Origin: Sinohyriopsis cumingii
Lineage: Eukaryota > Mollusca > Bivalvia > Unionida > Unionidae
Length of the DNA: 64,000 nt
Direction: 5' to 3'
Assembly (NCBI GenBank): GCA_028554795.2
Contig: CM068839.1
Location: 17,126,043 to 17,190,042 of the forward strand
The translations under genes were made by a program, and so were the position numbers. The notes beneath the pieces were generated by a model, which was not told the DNA's origin, did not search any database, and worked only from the letters and a program-made list of their open reading frames with translations. Position 1 is the stretch's first letter. Each line of letters opens with the position of its first letter. This document shows positions 1-13,439 of the stretch, piece by piece.

Positions 1-556
1 TGGAAATAATGAAAAGGACTATTAAGCCAGGTTCACGCAGATGGTTGATTGGTGAGGCATTTGTTCTTGTAGGTGTCACAATATCATCTTACTGTACTTT
101 CGAGTGTACCAAGAAAAGCTTGGGCTTGTCCAAAGACAAGTACTGTTTACGTGGTGGTTTATTTTTTTAATCTTTGTGGTTATTTCAAGTATATTTCCCA
201 ATTTAAGATGCGTGTTTGAACAATCGGGATGTAAATACCATTGTGAAAATTACAATCTTGTTTCAACATTACACACATTTGCATGGTAAATGGAAACAAA
301 TACATAGATGACAGGAACCCGGCCTGAAGATCATTTAACTCTAAGCTAGAGTCGGAGAAGAATTTCATCTCTCATTCAGTCAGCAACTAACTTTCAAAAG
401 TAACATCATTTATAGCTGGTCGACAGAAATGCCCATGCTCAAATTAAAGCCGAATCGTTCTATAGTTTCATTACTATAGACATGTGATTGTTACATTTTA
501 GCTCTGGATCAGGTTGTGAGTTTGTTAAATATCTGAGTCATGCGTTACAGTCTCAG
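1..556. other. Non-coding, no recognised feature
   Basis: AT-rich sequence with only short open frames (about 60 codons on each strand) that overlap each other and show no recognisable motif. I see no repeat structure until the array that starts at 557. Confidence 0.6.
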
Positions 557-850
557 TGATATATTACAGCCTGCATACACATTATTGGTAATGATATATT
601 ACAGCCTGCATACACTTTATTGGTAGTGATATATTACAGCCTGCATACACTTTATTGGTAATGATATATTACAACGTGCATACACTTTATTGGTAATGAT
701 ATATTACAGCCTGCATACACTTTATTGGTAATGATATATTAGAGCCTGCATACACTTTATTGGTAGTGATATATTACAGCCTGCATACAATTTTTTGGTA
801 GTGATATATTACAGCCTGCATACACTTTATTGGTAATGATATATTACAGC
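557..850. repeat. 35-bp minisatellite, about 8-9 copies
   Basis: Units begin at 557, 592, 627, 662, 697, 732, 767, 802 and 837, an exact 35-bp spacing. The unit core is TGATATATTACAGCCTGCAT followed by ACACTTTATTGGTAA. Copies differ by one to four substitutions and there are no length changes inside the block. This is the homogeneous end of a longer array that decays to the right. Confidence 0.95.
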
Positions 851-1275
851 CTTTGGTCATTTTATACTCTAGGATATATTGTACGCTTTATCCATTATAT
901 ACTCAATAATACATTACAGCTTCTATCTTATATACTTAAGGCCAGGGGGAACAAGCTTTATTCATTAAAAACTTGAGGATAGATTAGAGGCTTTATCCGT
1001 TATATACCCAAGGTAAGATTACAGCATTTATCCATTATATACGCAAAGATAGACTAAAGCCTTTATCCGTTATATACCCATTGAGTACAGGCTTTCTCCA
1101 TTGCATACTCAACGACAGATTAGAGGCTATATTCATTATATACGCAAGGTTAGATTACACACTTGATCCGTTATATACAAAAGGAACGAATACAGCCTTT
1201 TTCTATATATAATCAAGGACAGAGTACAAGCTTTATTATTTATATACGCAATTACAGGCTTAATCCATCATGTAC
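851..1275. repeat. Degenerate continuation of the 35-bp array, ~40-bp units
   Basis: Repeated landmarks such as CTTTATCC(G/A)TTATATAC recur about every 40 bp, each followed by CAAGG or similar and AGATTA(C/G)AG. The unit resembles the 35-bp repeat (GATATATT...TACAGC...CTTTATT), so it reads as older, diverged and length-drifted copies of the same ancestral monomer. Confidence 0.75.
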
Positions 1276-1336
1276 TAAGCCATGTGTTATGAATTAGGAG
1301 AAACTATATTATGCCACAGTTGGCTTGCTCCAGATT

Positions 1337-1545
1337 TTATCTCAGATGACGAGAACAAAGACAATGTAATCCGTGCTCCAATCTCAGATGAACAGACATC
1401 AAAGAACAGTGTAATCAGTGCTTAGATCTCAAATGACGAGACAAAAAAGCAATGCACTCAACGCTCAGATGACAAAGGACATACAATTATAATGCAATCA
1501 GAGCTAAGATCTCAGTTAATGAGGCACGAAGAGATTGTAACGTGT
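1337..1545. repeat. Degenerate ~43-bp minisatellite, ~5 copies
   Basis: Recurrent ATCTCAGATGA landmarks are followed by AGACA, then AATGTAATC and a GTGCT-like end. They recur about every 42-46 bp and diverge strongly towards the right end. Confidence 0.7.
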
Positions 1546-1740
1546 GCACACATATTTGAGTGACAGGTGATTCACATGTAACTATTTATCGAAGTTTTCT
1601 CACATATATGATAAATAAAGCATGCAGACATATTTGCAAAATCTTGCAATGCTATTTTGTTTGGCAACACTGTATTTGCATTAAACTATTTTCTATTTTA
1701 AGTTAAACTGGAAGACACAAGTGGGTAATTTTGAGTTCAA

Positions 1741-2143
1741 AACGTGCCTCTTTCGTTCTAACGTAGTGCATTTGAAGATACTTCTGTCATACTAAGGTAG
1801 TGGGTCGGAAGTGGTGTCTGTCGTACTCATCTAACGGATTGGAAAGAGCCTCTGTCGTAATGAGTTAGTGGTCTTGAAGAGGCCTCTTTCGTACTGAGTT
1901 AGTAGATTTGAAGAAGCCTCTGTCTTTCTGAGATATATTTGAAATGCCTCTGTCGTGCTAAGTTAAAGGATTTGAAGAGGCCCCTATAGTACTAGGATAT
2001 GATGAGGCCTTTCTTATAATGAGTGGCTCGGAAAAGGCCTATTTTGTACTAATTGGCTTGGAGGAGGCTTCTGTCGTACTGCGTTAGTGGATCGGATGAG
2101 GTCTCTGTCGTGCAGATTGGATTTGAAGAGGCCTCCATGTGAA
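1741..2143. repeat. ~35-bp minisatellite, ~11 copies
   Basis: The unit is approximately GCCTCTGTCGTACTGAGTTA then GTGGATTTGAAGAG. Copies vary from about 30 to 40 bp and carry many substitutions. A short minus-strand open frame across it (2014-2196) is a by-product of the repeat and not a gene. Confidence 0.85.
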
Positions 2144-5100
2144 TGTTCTACAGGAACTTTATGACAAAAAACGTGTTCAGATATTTTTGACTTCACAGCG
2201 TGTTAAATATGAAATGCAACTGGAATGATAATTATCATTATTTTCATTGAAAAAACTTTTGTGTCATTTTATATGCGTTCGAATGCAACAATTCCTGTAC
2301 GTCAATAGAATCCGATAGTAAATTGCCTGACAGTTGTCTATACACTAAGACGGTGAATAAAACATCTGCACGAAGAATCTTGTTTTCCACATTCAACACG
2401 AGTTTAATATTCATTCTTTTTTAATCTCTTGTGGAGTTGCTTTTTATTCTTTTCATGGTTTCGCTTTTTGATTTGTTTTTTTCATCTTGTTTACACGGTT
2501 GTGAATGTTGACGGGTTCCTTCACATTGTTTGCATGGTTTTTCCTTTCGAATCACCACCGTTACCCTCTTTATATATTTCAGAACATATCACCTCTATGG
2601 ATACAAGAGAAGGGAGAGAGTATTGTTTCAACGGGATTTATGTGATTTTATAAAATAAAGACGACCTTGGATATTCATAACAAGGCAAGTAAAGTAGTTA
2701 CTATAATTAGCTTCTGACAAATACAATATATTATTCTTAACTGGAAAGAAATTGTAATGGCCTAAATATATTTGAAATCAGGTTGAATTTAATTTTAGAC
2801 CCAGAACACGGCATGCAGGTTACATGATCTTGAATCAAGGACGAGCAAGACTTTCAAGCAGAAAGTCTAAACGCTTTTTGTGCTTATCAAGCCTTGGAAA
2901 TTAAATGATATATTTTAAAGTCAGAGGCAAATAACCATATTTCCATTCAATTGCAAACCATGCTTCTAAGTATACATTTTGAAGTCAGTTGCTAATGGTT
3001 TATGCATGCCCTTAACATCAACTAGTACACATTTCTTCTATTCATATGGTTTAATGTTAATTGCAAGACACACTCCTGTCCATACACTTTTAAATTCAAT
3101 AGCAGACTATACCTCTATGCATAGATTTCAGAAAATGACTGTCCTAGATGATGTCGTTTTTAAAATTACGTCAATATGACCATACATTTTGAATGTTGAT
3201 GAAAGTAAATAAAAGATGAATACTTTGGATCAGTATTTTCAAAACAAGTATAATATTAGTTATTACATCCTTGGCCATGAATTACATTGCCACTGTTGTT
3301 GTTTAGTTTTCATGTTTCATCTTTAATTTACATTTGATTTTAAGAGACCTTACATGGACGATTTATGATGTTTTATTAGATAATGTTTATGACTAGTTCT
3401 ATTTCGATACCATAAGGAGATAAATATGCCGAAATTAGACATCTCATAAGAGACTCGTGAGAGCTAATACATTGGCAATATAGTTTACGTAGATTAGAAA
3501 CAACAGAGTGGCTCACCAGCATATTAGTCGTTTCACATGAATAAGCATCGTTCAAAAGGACCATTTGTTTTCTAATAGTTAGATAATGTTCAAACCTTTC
3601 ATCAGATTACATGGGGCATCGTATTCATTCAGTTTAATAAATAAGCCCCTGTGGCATACCAGATCATTACTTTTTGATAGATCACAAAACACAACACAGG
3701 AATGGTGAGACTGATTAAGATATTTGCTTACCGTGTGTTACAGTTCAATAAGGTGAAGAACGTGCAGTGGCCGGAATGGAAACTTGATTATTACTTGCAG
3801 AAAAAGATATTTTCATGTTTAAAAATGCATCTTTCAAAACATATTTTGTGTGACCCTTCTTACGTCAGAGTAAACATATCGTCACTGATGCTTTAAATCA
3901 TTCTGAGACTTATGACATCAGACCCATTGATGTTTCTTTTAAATAAATGGCTTTAATACTATTTATAATCTCTTTTCAAACATTGTAATTTCATTAAGAA
4001 TCTCAAAGCATATTCTTTTGGAACGTAGGCAGCGAAACAATACTATAATCAACAATCGAAATCGAAGTTAAATGCTAATTTTGACATTAGTATTTACTTT
4101 TATATTATAAATGCAAAAAGGAAACCCATTGCTCTTTAGCATACTGTTCATGTTAATTGTGTTATTCCTCATATTTGTGTGTTCATTCCAATCGATTGGT
4201 CTACCATGATTGAAGGTAATTTTTGTGTGCTTTTTCCTCGTCCTTTATTTTAATTGGTAATTGAAAACCACGGTTTATAAATTGGTCGAATTATTATGGT
4301 TTTGAAGTAATATGCAAACCTGATATTTTTAATTAGGATGTTAATATATCAGTTGCTGCATCAATATGTCTTAGGTTAGCAAAATATGTACCCAGTTACT
4401 TTTTGCTATATGATTGTTTAATTTTGTTGAAATCAGCTATCTTAAATGTCTAGATGCCGTGCCTAAGGCCCTTTGGAGGTCCATATTAACACCAGCTGCT
4501 TTATTATGAGCATCATGGTCGATTTGTAAAATGTTAGTGTGAAGTAGAGTTATATAACAACTACTTAACAAATACTGGCTTAAGCAATGTTATGGTAGCA
4601 GAAGTAATTCGGATACGATTACTATTATATTTCTAGAATATATATTAATATACCGTCAATTAATTTTGCAGAACTGGAAGGTCTGAGTAAATCACTGTTA
4701 TTGTCCGCAATAATATGTTTATATGCGTCACTGATGATATCAATGAACACTTTCTCGGATATTGGTAGAAGAGCAGATTTATGTATACCCGACCCCTAGA
4801 CTGCTTTATCCGAGGATAACGTAATCTCGTTCCACACAAGGGTTCAATATCATGACCGAATGTTTTTAAATCGTTCTGACGCTAGCTTATTAATTTATTG
4901 GAAACGTATGTTATGATGTCGCCTGTAACAATGTCTGTCTTTTTTAAACGGATCTTTAAAGCCATCTAGTTTTAAACTATTCATATGGATGGAGGAATCT
5001 AAATGTGTTAACTAAAGCATACATGTGATAAAGCTTTAGCCATGCGTTGCAAATATTTACTGTTTAAGCAGATGCATCTAATACTTAATATAAGTCAAAG

Positions 5101-5160
5101 CATTTATCCTTGTTAGGTCCCTGGTTTATTTCAATTCCACCGCACTGATTTCGTAAGAGG
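2144..5160. other. Non-coding AT-rich stretch
   Basis: No gene, RNA or element recognised. Open frames of 62-74 codons occur but have no motif and no splice context. Between about 2905 and 3195 phrases like TACATTTTGAAGTCA and ATGCAT recur roughly every 60-70 bp, which may be a very old tandem repeat. I cannot align it well enough to annotate it separately. Confidence 0.5.
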
Positions 5161-5164
5161 GAAA

Positions 5165-5537
5165 TGAATAAAATGAATGAAGTATTCTTCATATGAGGCA
5201 ATCAAGCAACAAAAGGAATAGTGTATTCGTAAAGTGGGGAAATGCAACAATACAAGAAATGAAATATTCTTGATCAATGTCAATACGCCAATACAAGAAA
5301 TGAAAAAAAAATCTGAATGATAATGTAACAGTAAAACGAATGGAATATTTTGATCAATGGCAATACATCAATTAAACGAATGGAATATTCCTAATAAATA
5401 ACAAATATAGCAATAAAACGAATGCAATGATTTGATGACTGGCAACTACAGCAATAAAATGAAGGCAATATTCAATGAATGGCAGGCAATAAATCACTAA
5501 AACGAATGGCATATACTTGATGATTGAAAATACAGCA
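5165..5537. repeat. Degenerate ~43-bp minisatellite, ~8 copies
   Basis: Repeated phrases AATAAAACGAATGGAATATT and TTGATGAATGGCAATACA recur at roughly 40-50 bp intervals with many substitutions and small indels. Confidence 0.75.
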
Positions 5538-5869
5538 GCTGCATATGACTGCTTAGAAACTTATTTCTAGGCATACGTATGATGATCATTGTTTTGCCTT
5601 TGTCATTAAATTACAAGGTACGATTGATGTAGATCCCAGAGGAATTTCTGTACTGAAGCATAGGGTTATCCATTATCATTATAAATTTTCTGCTGTTTTC
5701 CATTGCGAAAGTTAGCTATGAAGACAAGATGTTGAAAATCATGTAAAAGTCTGATTGTACAATGATGTGGTATTAACATTGTGCCTGGATAAAAAGACGA
5801 AAATAACAGACTAAGCGAAACAATTGACGTGAACATGCTTACCAGTGTGTTTCATTCACATAATTAGCT

Positions 5870-5951
5870 GGATAATATGGCATACAAATGGGAAGCTGTG
5901 TCATCATTATGGATAATATGACATACAAATTGGAAGCTGTGTCAACTTTAA
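5870..5951. repeat. 41-bp tandem duplication
   Basis: GGATAATATGGCATACAAAT begins at 5870 and a near copy begins at 5911. Each continues into (G/T)GGAAGCTGTGTCA. Two copies only, just upstream of a SINE insertion. Confidence 0.85.
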
Positions 5952-5964
5952 AGTTTAAACAAAA

Positions 5965-6192
5965 GACCGGGGGGCTGAGTGGTTTAAGGCGCTCGCCTAA
6001 CATATCACTAGCATCTCATCTCTATCCGCATGGTTTCGAATCTTGGCTCGGCCAATGTGGGTATGTGGGAAAGTTCGCAAGTAGCTTCCTCGTAGGTAGG
6101 TCGTTCTTCCCATTGGTTTTCCAGTCTTCTCTTCCACCAGACCTTCTGGTCGCTATGTATTTTGTATTGAAAGTAATGGCGCTAAATCCACA
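5965..6192 (+). mobile_element. SINE-A copy (tRNA-derived), diverged
   Basis: The head has an A-box-like GCTGAGTGGTTTAAGGCGC and a B-box-like GGTTTCGAATCTTGG, as expected for a leucine/serine-type tRNA-derived SINE. The body matches the other SINE-A copies here: AATGTGGGTATGTGGGAAAG, then AGTAGCTTC and CTTCCACCA. The tail is short. A possible target-site duplication is TAAACAAAA at 5956-5964 and 6193-6201. The 105-codon open frame through it is not a gene. It is the most diverged of the five SINE-A copies, hence probably the oldest. Confidence 0.8.
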
Positions 6193-6783
6193 TAAACAAA
6201 ACTAATTCAACGATTGAACATGCTGCTATTGAACAAATAGTGTGTATCAAGATAATGAGGGTCCAGAGATAGAAAGGTGTAGTGTAGATTCACTCATATG
6301 TCTGTGTACATACATAGCCATACACACATGTAGTTATGCACATACATGCATTGTTCAGATTTTGTAGTAAAGCAAATCCCACGACGAGCAGTGCTTTGAG
6401 ACTAATATACCTTAAAACGTGATTGCTTTCTATTTTCAGAAACTGTATAAATGAATGTTGACGTCTTTGCTAGCGTCTTTACTATCATTAAAGAAGAAAA
6501 GTCATGAAAATAATGGCAACATGTAGAAAGCGTTGTCATATGTGTAATGGATTAGATTACTCCAATATTGAATGGTGTAATTAATTAGATCACTCCAAAA
6601 GTCAATAGTGTAATTGATTGGTTCAATGTGTAAAGGTACATCAATCGTACACCAGTAATTATAAAACCTTGAACAGATTTCGGAATGTAGATTGGATATT
6701 TTTTTGGATTTGATGTTATAAAGGCTGCCAATATAGCGTTAGAAAACCAAAATCATTACTGTTATCCTTAGTTAAGAAAGGAA

Positions 6784-6852
6784 TCGCATTGGCACAGTAG
6801 TTATCATAATAGTCTTCTCAGATAAAGGGTATGGGTTCGAATCCTATCAGCT
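6784..6852 (+). mobile_element. tRNA-like sequence, probable SINE head or tRNA pseudogene
   Basis: TGGCACAGTAGTTA resembles an A box and GGGTTCGAATCCTAT is a good B box, at tRNA-like spacing. I cannot draw a convincing acceptor stem or anticodon arm, and the sequence runs on without a terminator-like T tract. A third, degenerate SINE family or a decayed tRNA is more likely than a working tRNA gene. Confidence 0.45.
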
Positions 6853-7486
6853 TAAAACTATAGTGGTGTGTGCTTGAATAAATCACTTGAATCGAACATC
6901 CTTCGCACTAAATAATCTACTATAGTTCCTTTCTGTAAAGCCACTAAAACCAAGGCAAATCGTAACTAAGGCAATTGCGTGTTTTATATAGTTACAGCGG
7001 TAAACATAGCACAACATACCGGCGGTTTTATTACGTCTGCCTTACAGATTACTGGCATAGCACCGCTCCGAGCGTAACTTCTAATCTTGGCTTGGCCATC
7101 GTTGATATACTTTAATTATTTTTGTCTTGTAATACATGCCTCCTGTTTGCAATAGTTTAAATACCAAAGACAGTTGACACTAAAGTAGCGCGGTTGGTAT
7201 ATATGCTTAAAAATATAGTCTGTTTAAAAATGTAAATTTCGATAATTCGAAATTTCGCAATTTTGTCTCATCGGTATGTATATCTGCGACTAAGAAGAAC
7301 CATCCGCATAGTGGAGAAAAATCTGAACACGTGACTATCATTTGAATGTCAATCACAGTAAGATAACAACACTTATTTTAAATCTTGATGTCTTTTATTT
7401 TTGGTAGCTACAAGTGTGTGATTTTAAGTTAATGATACTGAATTAAAGTTGAAGTGGTTCAAACGTTCGATCAGACTCCTGTTTGA
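6853..7486. other. Non-coding, no recognised feature
   Basis: No open frame of note and no repeat that I can define. A phrase near 7070-7100 (ACCGCTCCGAGCGTAAC, then CTTGGCTTGGCC) hints at more SINE-derived sequence but is too short to call. Confidence 0.4.
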
Positions 7487-7555
7487 CGCTGTTGGGTATG
7501 TGCCATTGGTCCATTGATGTCAACCAATCACAGTCATGTTTTGAAACCGTTGGAG

Positions 7556-7556
<1 letters not shown>

Positions 7557-7598
<42 letters not shown>

Positions 7599-8043
7599 GA
7601 CTTTGTATAGAGCCTAATCTTTAGACGCTCTAAGCGCTTTACAACATTAGACAACACCTATAAGATAAGAAACAATAATATTATTACAAAAACAAACAAC
7701 ATGAAATTAGAAAAACATTAAAAAATAATATTAAAAAAACATGCTGAGAATATATCAGGTAGGAAACGCTATTAGGTCTTTAAGTTTGTTCTTGCAGTCG
7801 AAATAAGTGAGTTTTGAGAGCCCTCTTGAATGTGATCACTGTGTCTTTGTGTCTAAGTTCAGTAGGTAATTCATTCCACATTGCTGGACCCTGATACGCA
7901 AAAGAACGCTGTCCATATGACTTTGTTTTCATAGTGGGAATAATGAGTATACGATTGTCAGAAGAGGAGCTTAAGTATCTTGCTGGTGTGTACACATGGG
8001 TGAGGTCAGATAGGTATGTTGGACTAGAGTCCGACAGTGAAAT
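7557..8043 (-). mobile_element. LINE 3' end, CR1/L2/Rex1 type, 5'-truncated
   Basis: Reads right to left. The element enters at its 5'-truncated side near 8043, carries the end of the reverse-transcriptase ORF, then a 3' UTR with TTGTAAAGCGCTTAGAGCGT. It ends in an (ATT)n tail, seen on the plus strand as (AAT)n at 7561-7595. The same 3' region is present at 36.9-37.6 kb. Such 3' fragments with simple-repeat tails are characteristic of CR1/L2-group LINEs. No clear target-site duplication is visible, which is common in this group. Confidence 0.85.
7780..7995 (-). pseudogene. C-terminal end of LINE ORF2 (reverse transcriptase)
   Basis: A 71-codon open frame carries the conserved C-terminal block of CR1/L2/Rex1-group polymerases: YTPARYLSSSSD, then RSFAYQGPAMWNELPTELR, then FKRALKTHLF. 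This block follows the polymerase domain and contains no catalytic residues. The rest of ORF2 and any endonuclease are missing because of 5' truncation. The ATG is an internal methionine and not a real start. Confidence 0.85.
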
Positions 8044-8558
8044 GTATGCCGTTGGTCCATTGACAACAAAAAATCACAGTCATGTTTGACGCCATAGATA
8101 TGTGTCATTGGTCCATTGACGACAACCAATCACATTCTTGTTTGAAGCCGTTGGATGTATGCAATAGATTCATTGATGTCTTCAACCGTGGCCACGTCTG
8201 AATTTGTATCACCATAAGTCTAAAGTTAAATCGGGCTTCAAATGTTTACCTGATCAATTTAAATTTGACCTTTATTTAAGCCAATCAGATAGTTTTAGGA
8301 CGAAAACATCACTTTGGCCTTTTGTTTTGTTCTATAGACCATACTTGCTAGTCATACAGTACTTTCATGAACTATGGCGACAGAGGACGCAGAACACTCT
8401 CCTTGTGCAATCTGTCTGTCATTCTTGACTTTAGGATCAGTCTGCAAAACAAATCTTCACACTGAACATATTTTTCACCTTCAACATGGCAGCTTTCGAA
8501 CGGATTTCTTCGTGATTCAGCAGTAGCATCGAGAGTTAGATTATGCTTAACTACTGAA

Positions 8559-8672
8559 GTCATCCAAATCATGCATAGAATCTACCTGTCATCCAAATCA
8601 TTCATCAAACCAAACAAAGTCATCCAAATCACTCATTGAGCCTACCAAAGTCATGCAAATCACGCAATGTGC
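8559..8672. repeat. ~31-bp minisatellite, 3.7 copies
   Basis: GTCATCCAAATCA begins at 8559, 8588 and 8619, and GTCATGCAAATCA at 8650. Spacing is 29-31 bp and the second half of each unit has diverged. Confidence 0.85.
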
Positions 8673-9364
8673 TCATGAAAAGCCTCCCATACGAATTAGT
8701 GTTAAATGAGTTATTAAGGCGCATATGTCTTGTATTTTAAACGATATTGAGCATCTGTATACTGCATTCTGCTTCTCTTCCAAGATTGTGCATAATGTGT
8801 ATATTTTGTAACATACAATTGGTGTTTTAGTATGACACATTATTTTTATACAGTGTAGCCCGTAACTGATATCCTGAGTATTGCACAATATCATTATATT
8901 CTTCTCAGGAACAAAATGACTTTTGCCATTTATTACTACCTTTGCATTTTGCAGTAATATAATGTCATGTCTTACAAATGTATGCCCAAATACGTAAATT
9001 GATATTACTTCCAGCCTGAACCAATCAAAAGCAAAAGTGTAGTAGATACAATTTGAATATACCGATCAACTTTTAAACAGAAATTGGCATGAACTATATC
9101 ACCCAATGAAAATTGAAAGTGAAAAAAATGAATATATTTTTCCCGGAGAGGATAAAACATTTTATAATAATTTATAACCTGTATGCATTGTTTTACTCTT
9201 ACACCTGTACTATTTCTCTCACAATATACCACAAGCCCTAAATCATTATTTGTGCCATACCCCTATTAGTGACATATCAACCAAACACCAAAAGCACAAG
9301 TTTCGATTCGAAATAAAATTTATCTTAGTCAAGGATCAGCTACCATTCGCACTGAGAGCGTGTT
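8673..9364. other. Non-coding, no recognised feature
   Basis: Only short open frames (63-75 codons) with no motif. No repeat seen. Confidence 0.5.
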
Positions 9365-9550
9365 CATTATTTATGGGGATGAGCTCCTCGTGTACTAAAT
9401 TTAAATGTTTTTGGGGATTAGCAAAACGTATACTAAATTAAATTGTTTTTGGTAATGAGTACCGCGTGCACTAAATTTAAAAGCGTAATGCGTATACTAC
9501 ATTCAAATGCTTTTGGAGCTGTTTGCCTCGTCTGCTTAATTTAAGGTTGA
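9365..9550. repeat. Degenerate ~38-bp minisatellite, ~4-5 copies
   Basis: Repeated GTGTACTAAATTTAAATG and TTTTTGG(G)GAT phrases at 36-40 bp spacing, interspersed with GAGCTCCTCG or GAGTACCGCG. Confidence 0.7.
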
Positions 9551-11139
9551 CACCCAAATAATACAGTTATTATATTATTATCATTAAATAAATCAGATTC
9601 TGTATTTTCCAAGATAACACCTATGAATGTCGAGTAATTATTTCAAAGAAAGAAATTACACAAAGATTTTATGGTTTAATTAAAAATTTAAAAATCTGGT
9701 GAAATAATCCAGTCATTTTGCCTATGAACAAAAACTCTAATTTCCTTAATTAGTATTTTGTCTCACTAAGTACATGCCATAATTTTCTCATGATCTAACA
9801 CCATTCTTTTAAACAACAACAAAATAACATTCAAGATGTTTCCCAGCAGTTGATTCATGGAACCAAGTTCCCAACGATATTGAGTTATCCTGGATTTAAA
9901 GTAGCAAAAAAGACAACAACATATTTATTACAATAGTATGATCATCATCTTTCGCTGTTAGCATCGAAAATGATGCACCGAATCAAGAGTATATATAAAT
10001 GGTGCGGCATGATATTAAGGCGTCATCCGGTACAGAACTTCAAAAATAACGCCGATACTTGTTGGACAAGATTTAATGTCATGGCTATCATATTTGTTTG
10101 TTTTGCTTCATTTTTTTGTTTTAGTTTATATTAATATCAGGTGGTGATGGGGAGAAGGGATTTTAAAGAAAAGGACATAGATAAATCCTATGAAGATAAT
10201 ACAATTACGTAAGGTAGGACTTGAACACCTTGATGTGCATTGGGACCAGAATTTCCATTTGAGTTTCCCGTTTATGTCGATTCCTCTTAGCACGCAGAGA
10301 AAAGATTGTTCTACACTGTACTGAACACGTTTTTCAAGTGCGGCCAGATATTCAGGTGACTGATGTCTTTTTTACTGCATGTCGATATAGGAAAATTAAG
10401 AACAAATATCGTTTGACATCCTTGAACTTTCTGTCTGCTAATAAAGGTTTATATTTATGCGGATCATAAACTGTGCAGGTTTGATGGTATTGACATCATG
10501 AAAGTAAGAGTAACTTATGTTACGTTCTTTACAACATTTGTCGCAGTTTTACCGTCACCCGGTGTTACCAGGGTAACAAGATGCTTGAATTTTAAAGCAT
10601 TAAACGGCCTATAAGGACCGAGTTGCCAGTGGAAGTATTGATTAATGCTGGGATAGTAACGTTGACGGATATTGATTGTTTTCATGGACTTTGTTTAGTT
10701 CTGACGATGACGTTTATGACCAGTTAGAGATGTAACTGATTTGTCCTTAAATGGAGAACGATTATCAATATAATTTGTTCTTTACATTAATGTTAATCAA
10801 GAGAGAGAGACTTATTATTCTTAGCTACGAAACATTTCCTGTCTCACAACTTGATTCAAATTAATTACAAAAGACCTAACGCAATTAGTGCCTCGTTACT
10901 GTGCGTGGAAGGAAATTAAATCATTGAACCATATTGACACTTATTTTGATTCTTTTTTATGTACAATATTTGTGTATAATTTACGTTTATTTATAATTTA
11001 AAAACGAATCTTAAATACGTGTTCAGAACAAGAGCAAGAGATAAGAAATAATCTCAGGACAGTTTGGTTTAACAGCGCCAGGCAAATGTGTGAAGTACAC
11101 AATCGTTTAGTGTATCTTGGAACACATTGTGATTAGTCT
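9551..11139. other. Non-coding stretch
   Basis: No gene recognised. It contains a locally GC-richer patch around 10540-10660 that holds the X-box listed separately. Otherwise it is AT-rich unique sequence. Confidence 0.5.
10564..10577. promoter_or_regulatory. Palindromic X-box (RFX-type binding site)
   Basis: GTTACCAGGGTAAC consists of two perfect inverted half-sites, GTTACC and GGTAAC, separated by two bases. This fits the RFX consensus GTNRCC-N(0-3)-RGYAAC exactly. RFX factors bind such sites in promoters of ciliary and other genes. I see no neighbouring exon, so a function here is inference. Confidence 0.4.
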
Positions 11140-11700
11140 ATGCTCTAAAAATAAATAACAGAAAAGTGTTTAAAGCAACAACTTATATAAAACTCAATAA
11201 ATAATGTATTTCCTTGGATGACAAAGTGAAAATAAAAAAAGAACTTTTCGTATTGCGAAATAAATCCCAGAATAATCATAGAACTACAGACACAAGTCCT
11301 AACGAATGAAAGTTTGGAATAAACTTAGGTATAAATCTAAATTAAATCCAATGATACAATGTTGATGTGTTTGTGATGACCTATATAATGCAGATGTGTC
11401 AACAGTCTTTTCCGGAAACACACTAATATAAATCCATTTTTGAATTTGCTATAAATCCCATTGAATGTTGCTGTCAAGAGAATATTACGTTTTATGAGCA
11501 ATCTGTATTTTAAGAGAAAAATATCACTGACAGAGTTAAACAATTTCAAGAAATAAATTCCAGAGAAATACGGACTTTTTCCGCTAGATCTTAAGCACGA
11601 ATGATTAATCTTTCCAATGATAACATTATATAGGTCTCTACCTGACCTCAGGTCACGATTATCATTTTCTAATAATGAAAAACGCATTGTCTACTGAAAC
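11140..11700. repeat. Old dispersed repeat 'D', copy 1
   Basis: Shares an ordered series of phrases with copies at 13.44, 24.14 and 38.38 kb: AAATAATGTATTTCCTTGGA, then AAAGTGAAAATAAAAAAAGA, then GCGAAATAAATCCCA, and about 300 bp further a phrase like AAATTCCAGAGAAAT. All copies are in the same orientation and heavily diverged. The 116-codon minus-strand open frame at 11337-11687 lies inside it. It does not line up convincingly with the frame in copy 2, so I do not call it a gene. Confidence 0.4.
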
Positions 11701-12079
11701 TAACCTTCTAGAAATTTCATAATGCATAAAAAATAAAATGTTAGCTATTATGAGAACGTCTGTTACTAAACGTATGATAAAAAATCTGAAAAATATCGGT
11801 TACATCATGTAAAATATAGGGTATTTTGATAACTTTGACCCAGACCCAAATAAACATATATACATCTTCTATTATGACCGTGATAATAAACAATTTCAAA
11901 TAGATAATATTTTAAAAGTAATAACTCAGGTGCATTAGAAGAAAAAAATACCTAATTTTGAACAAGGTTTGTCCAATTTGTCCAACATCTAATATTACAT
12001 TATAATAGCATATAATGAATTTTAAACTATTAACTAACAGTCAATACACATTTGAAAAGTAACTAAAAAGTAATGCAAA

Positions 12080-13439
<1,360 letters not shown>

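Larger units (their letters stand above)
7487..8187. repeat. ~57-bp minisatellite split by a LINE insertion
   Basis: The unit contains CATTGGTCCATTGA(T/C)G, CAACCAATCACAGTCATG and TTTGAAGCCGTTGGA. One copy lies at about 7500-7556. The array then resumes at 8047, with later unit starts near 8103 and 8160. Spacing is 56-57 bp. The LINE 3' end occupies 7557-8043. Joined across it, the two flanks restore the repeat register approximately. Confidence 0.85.
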
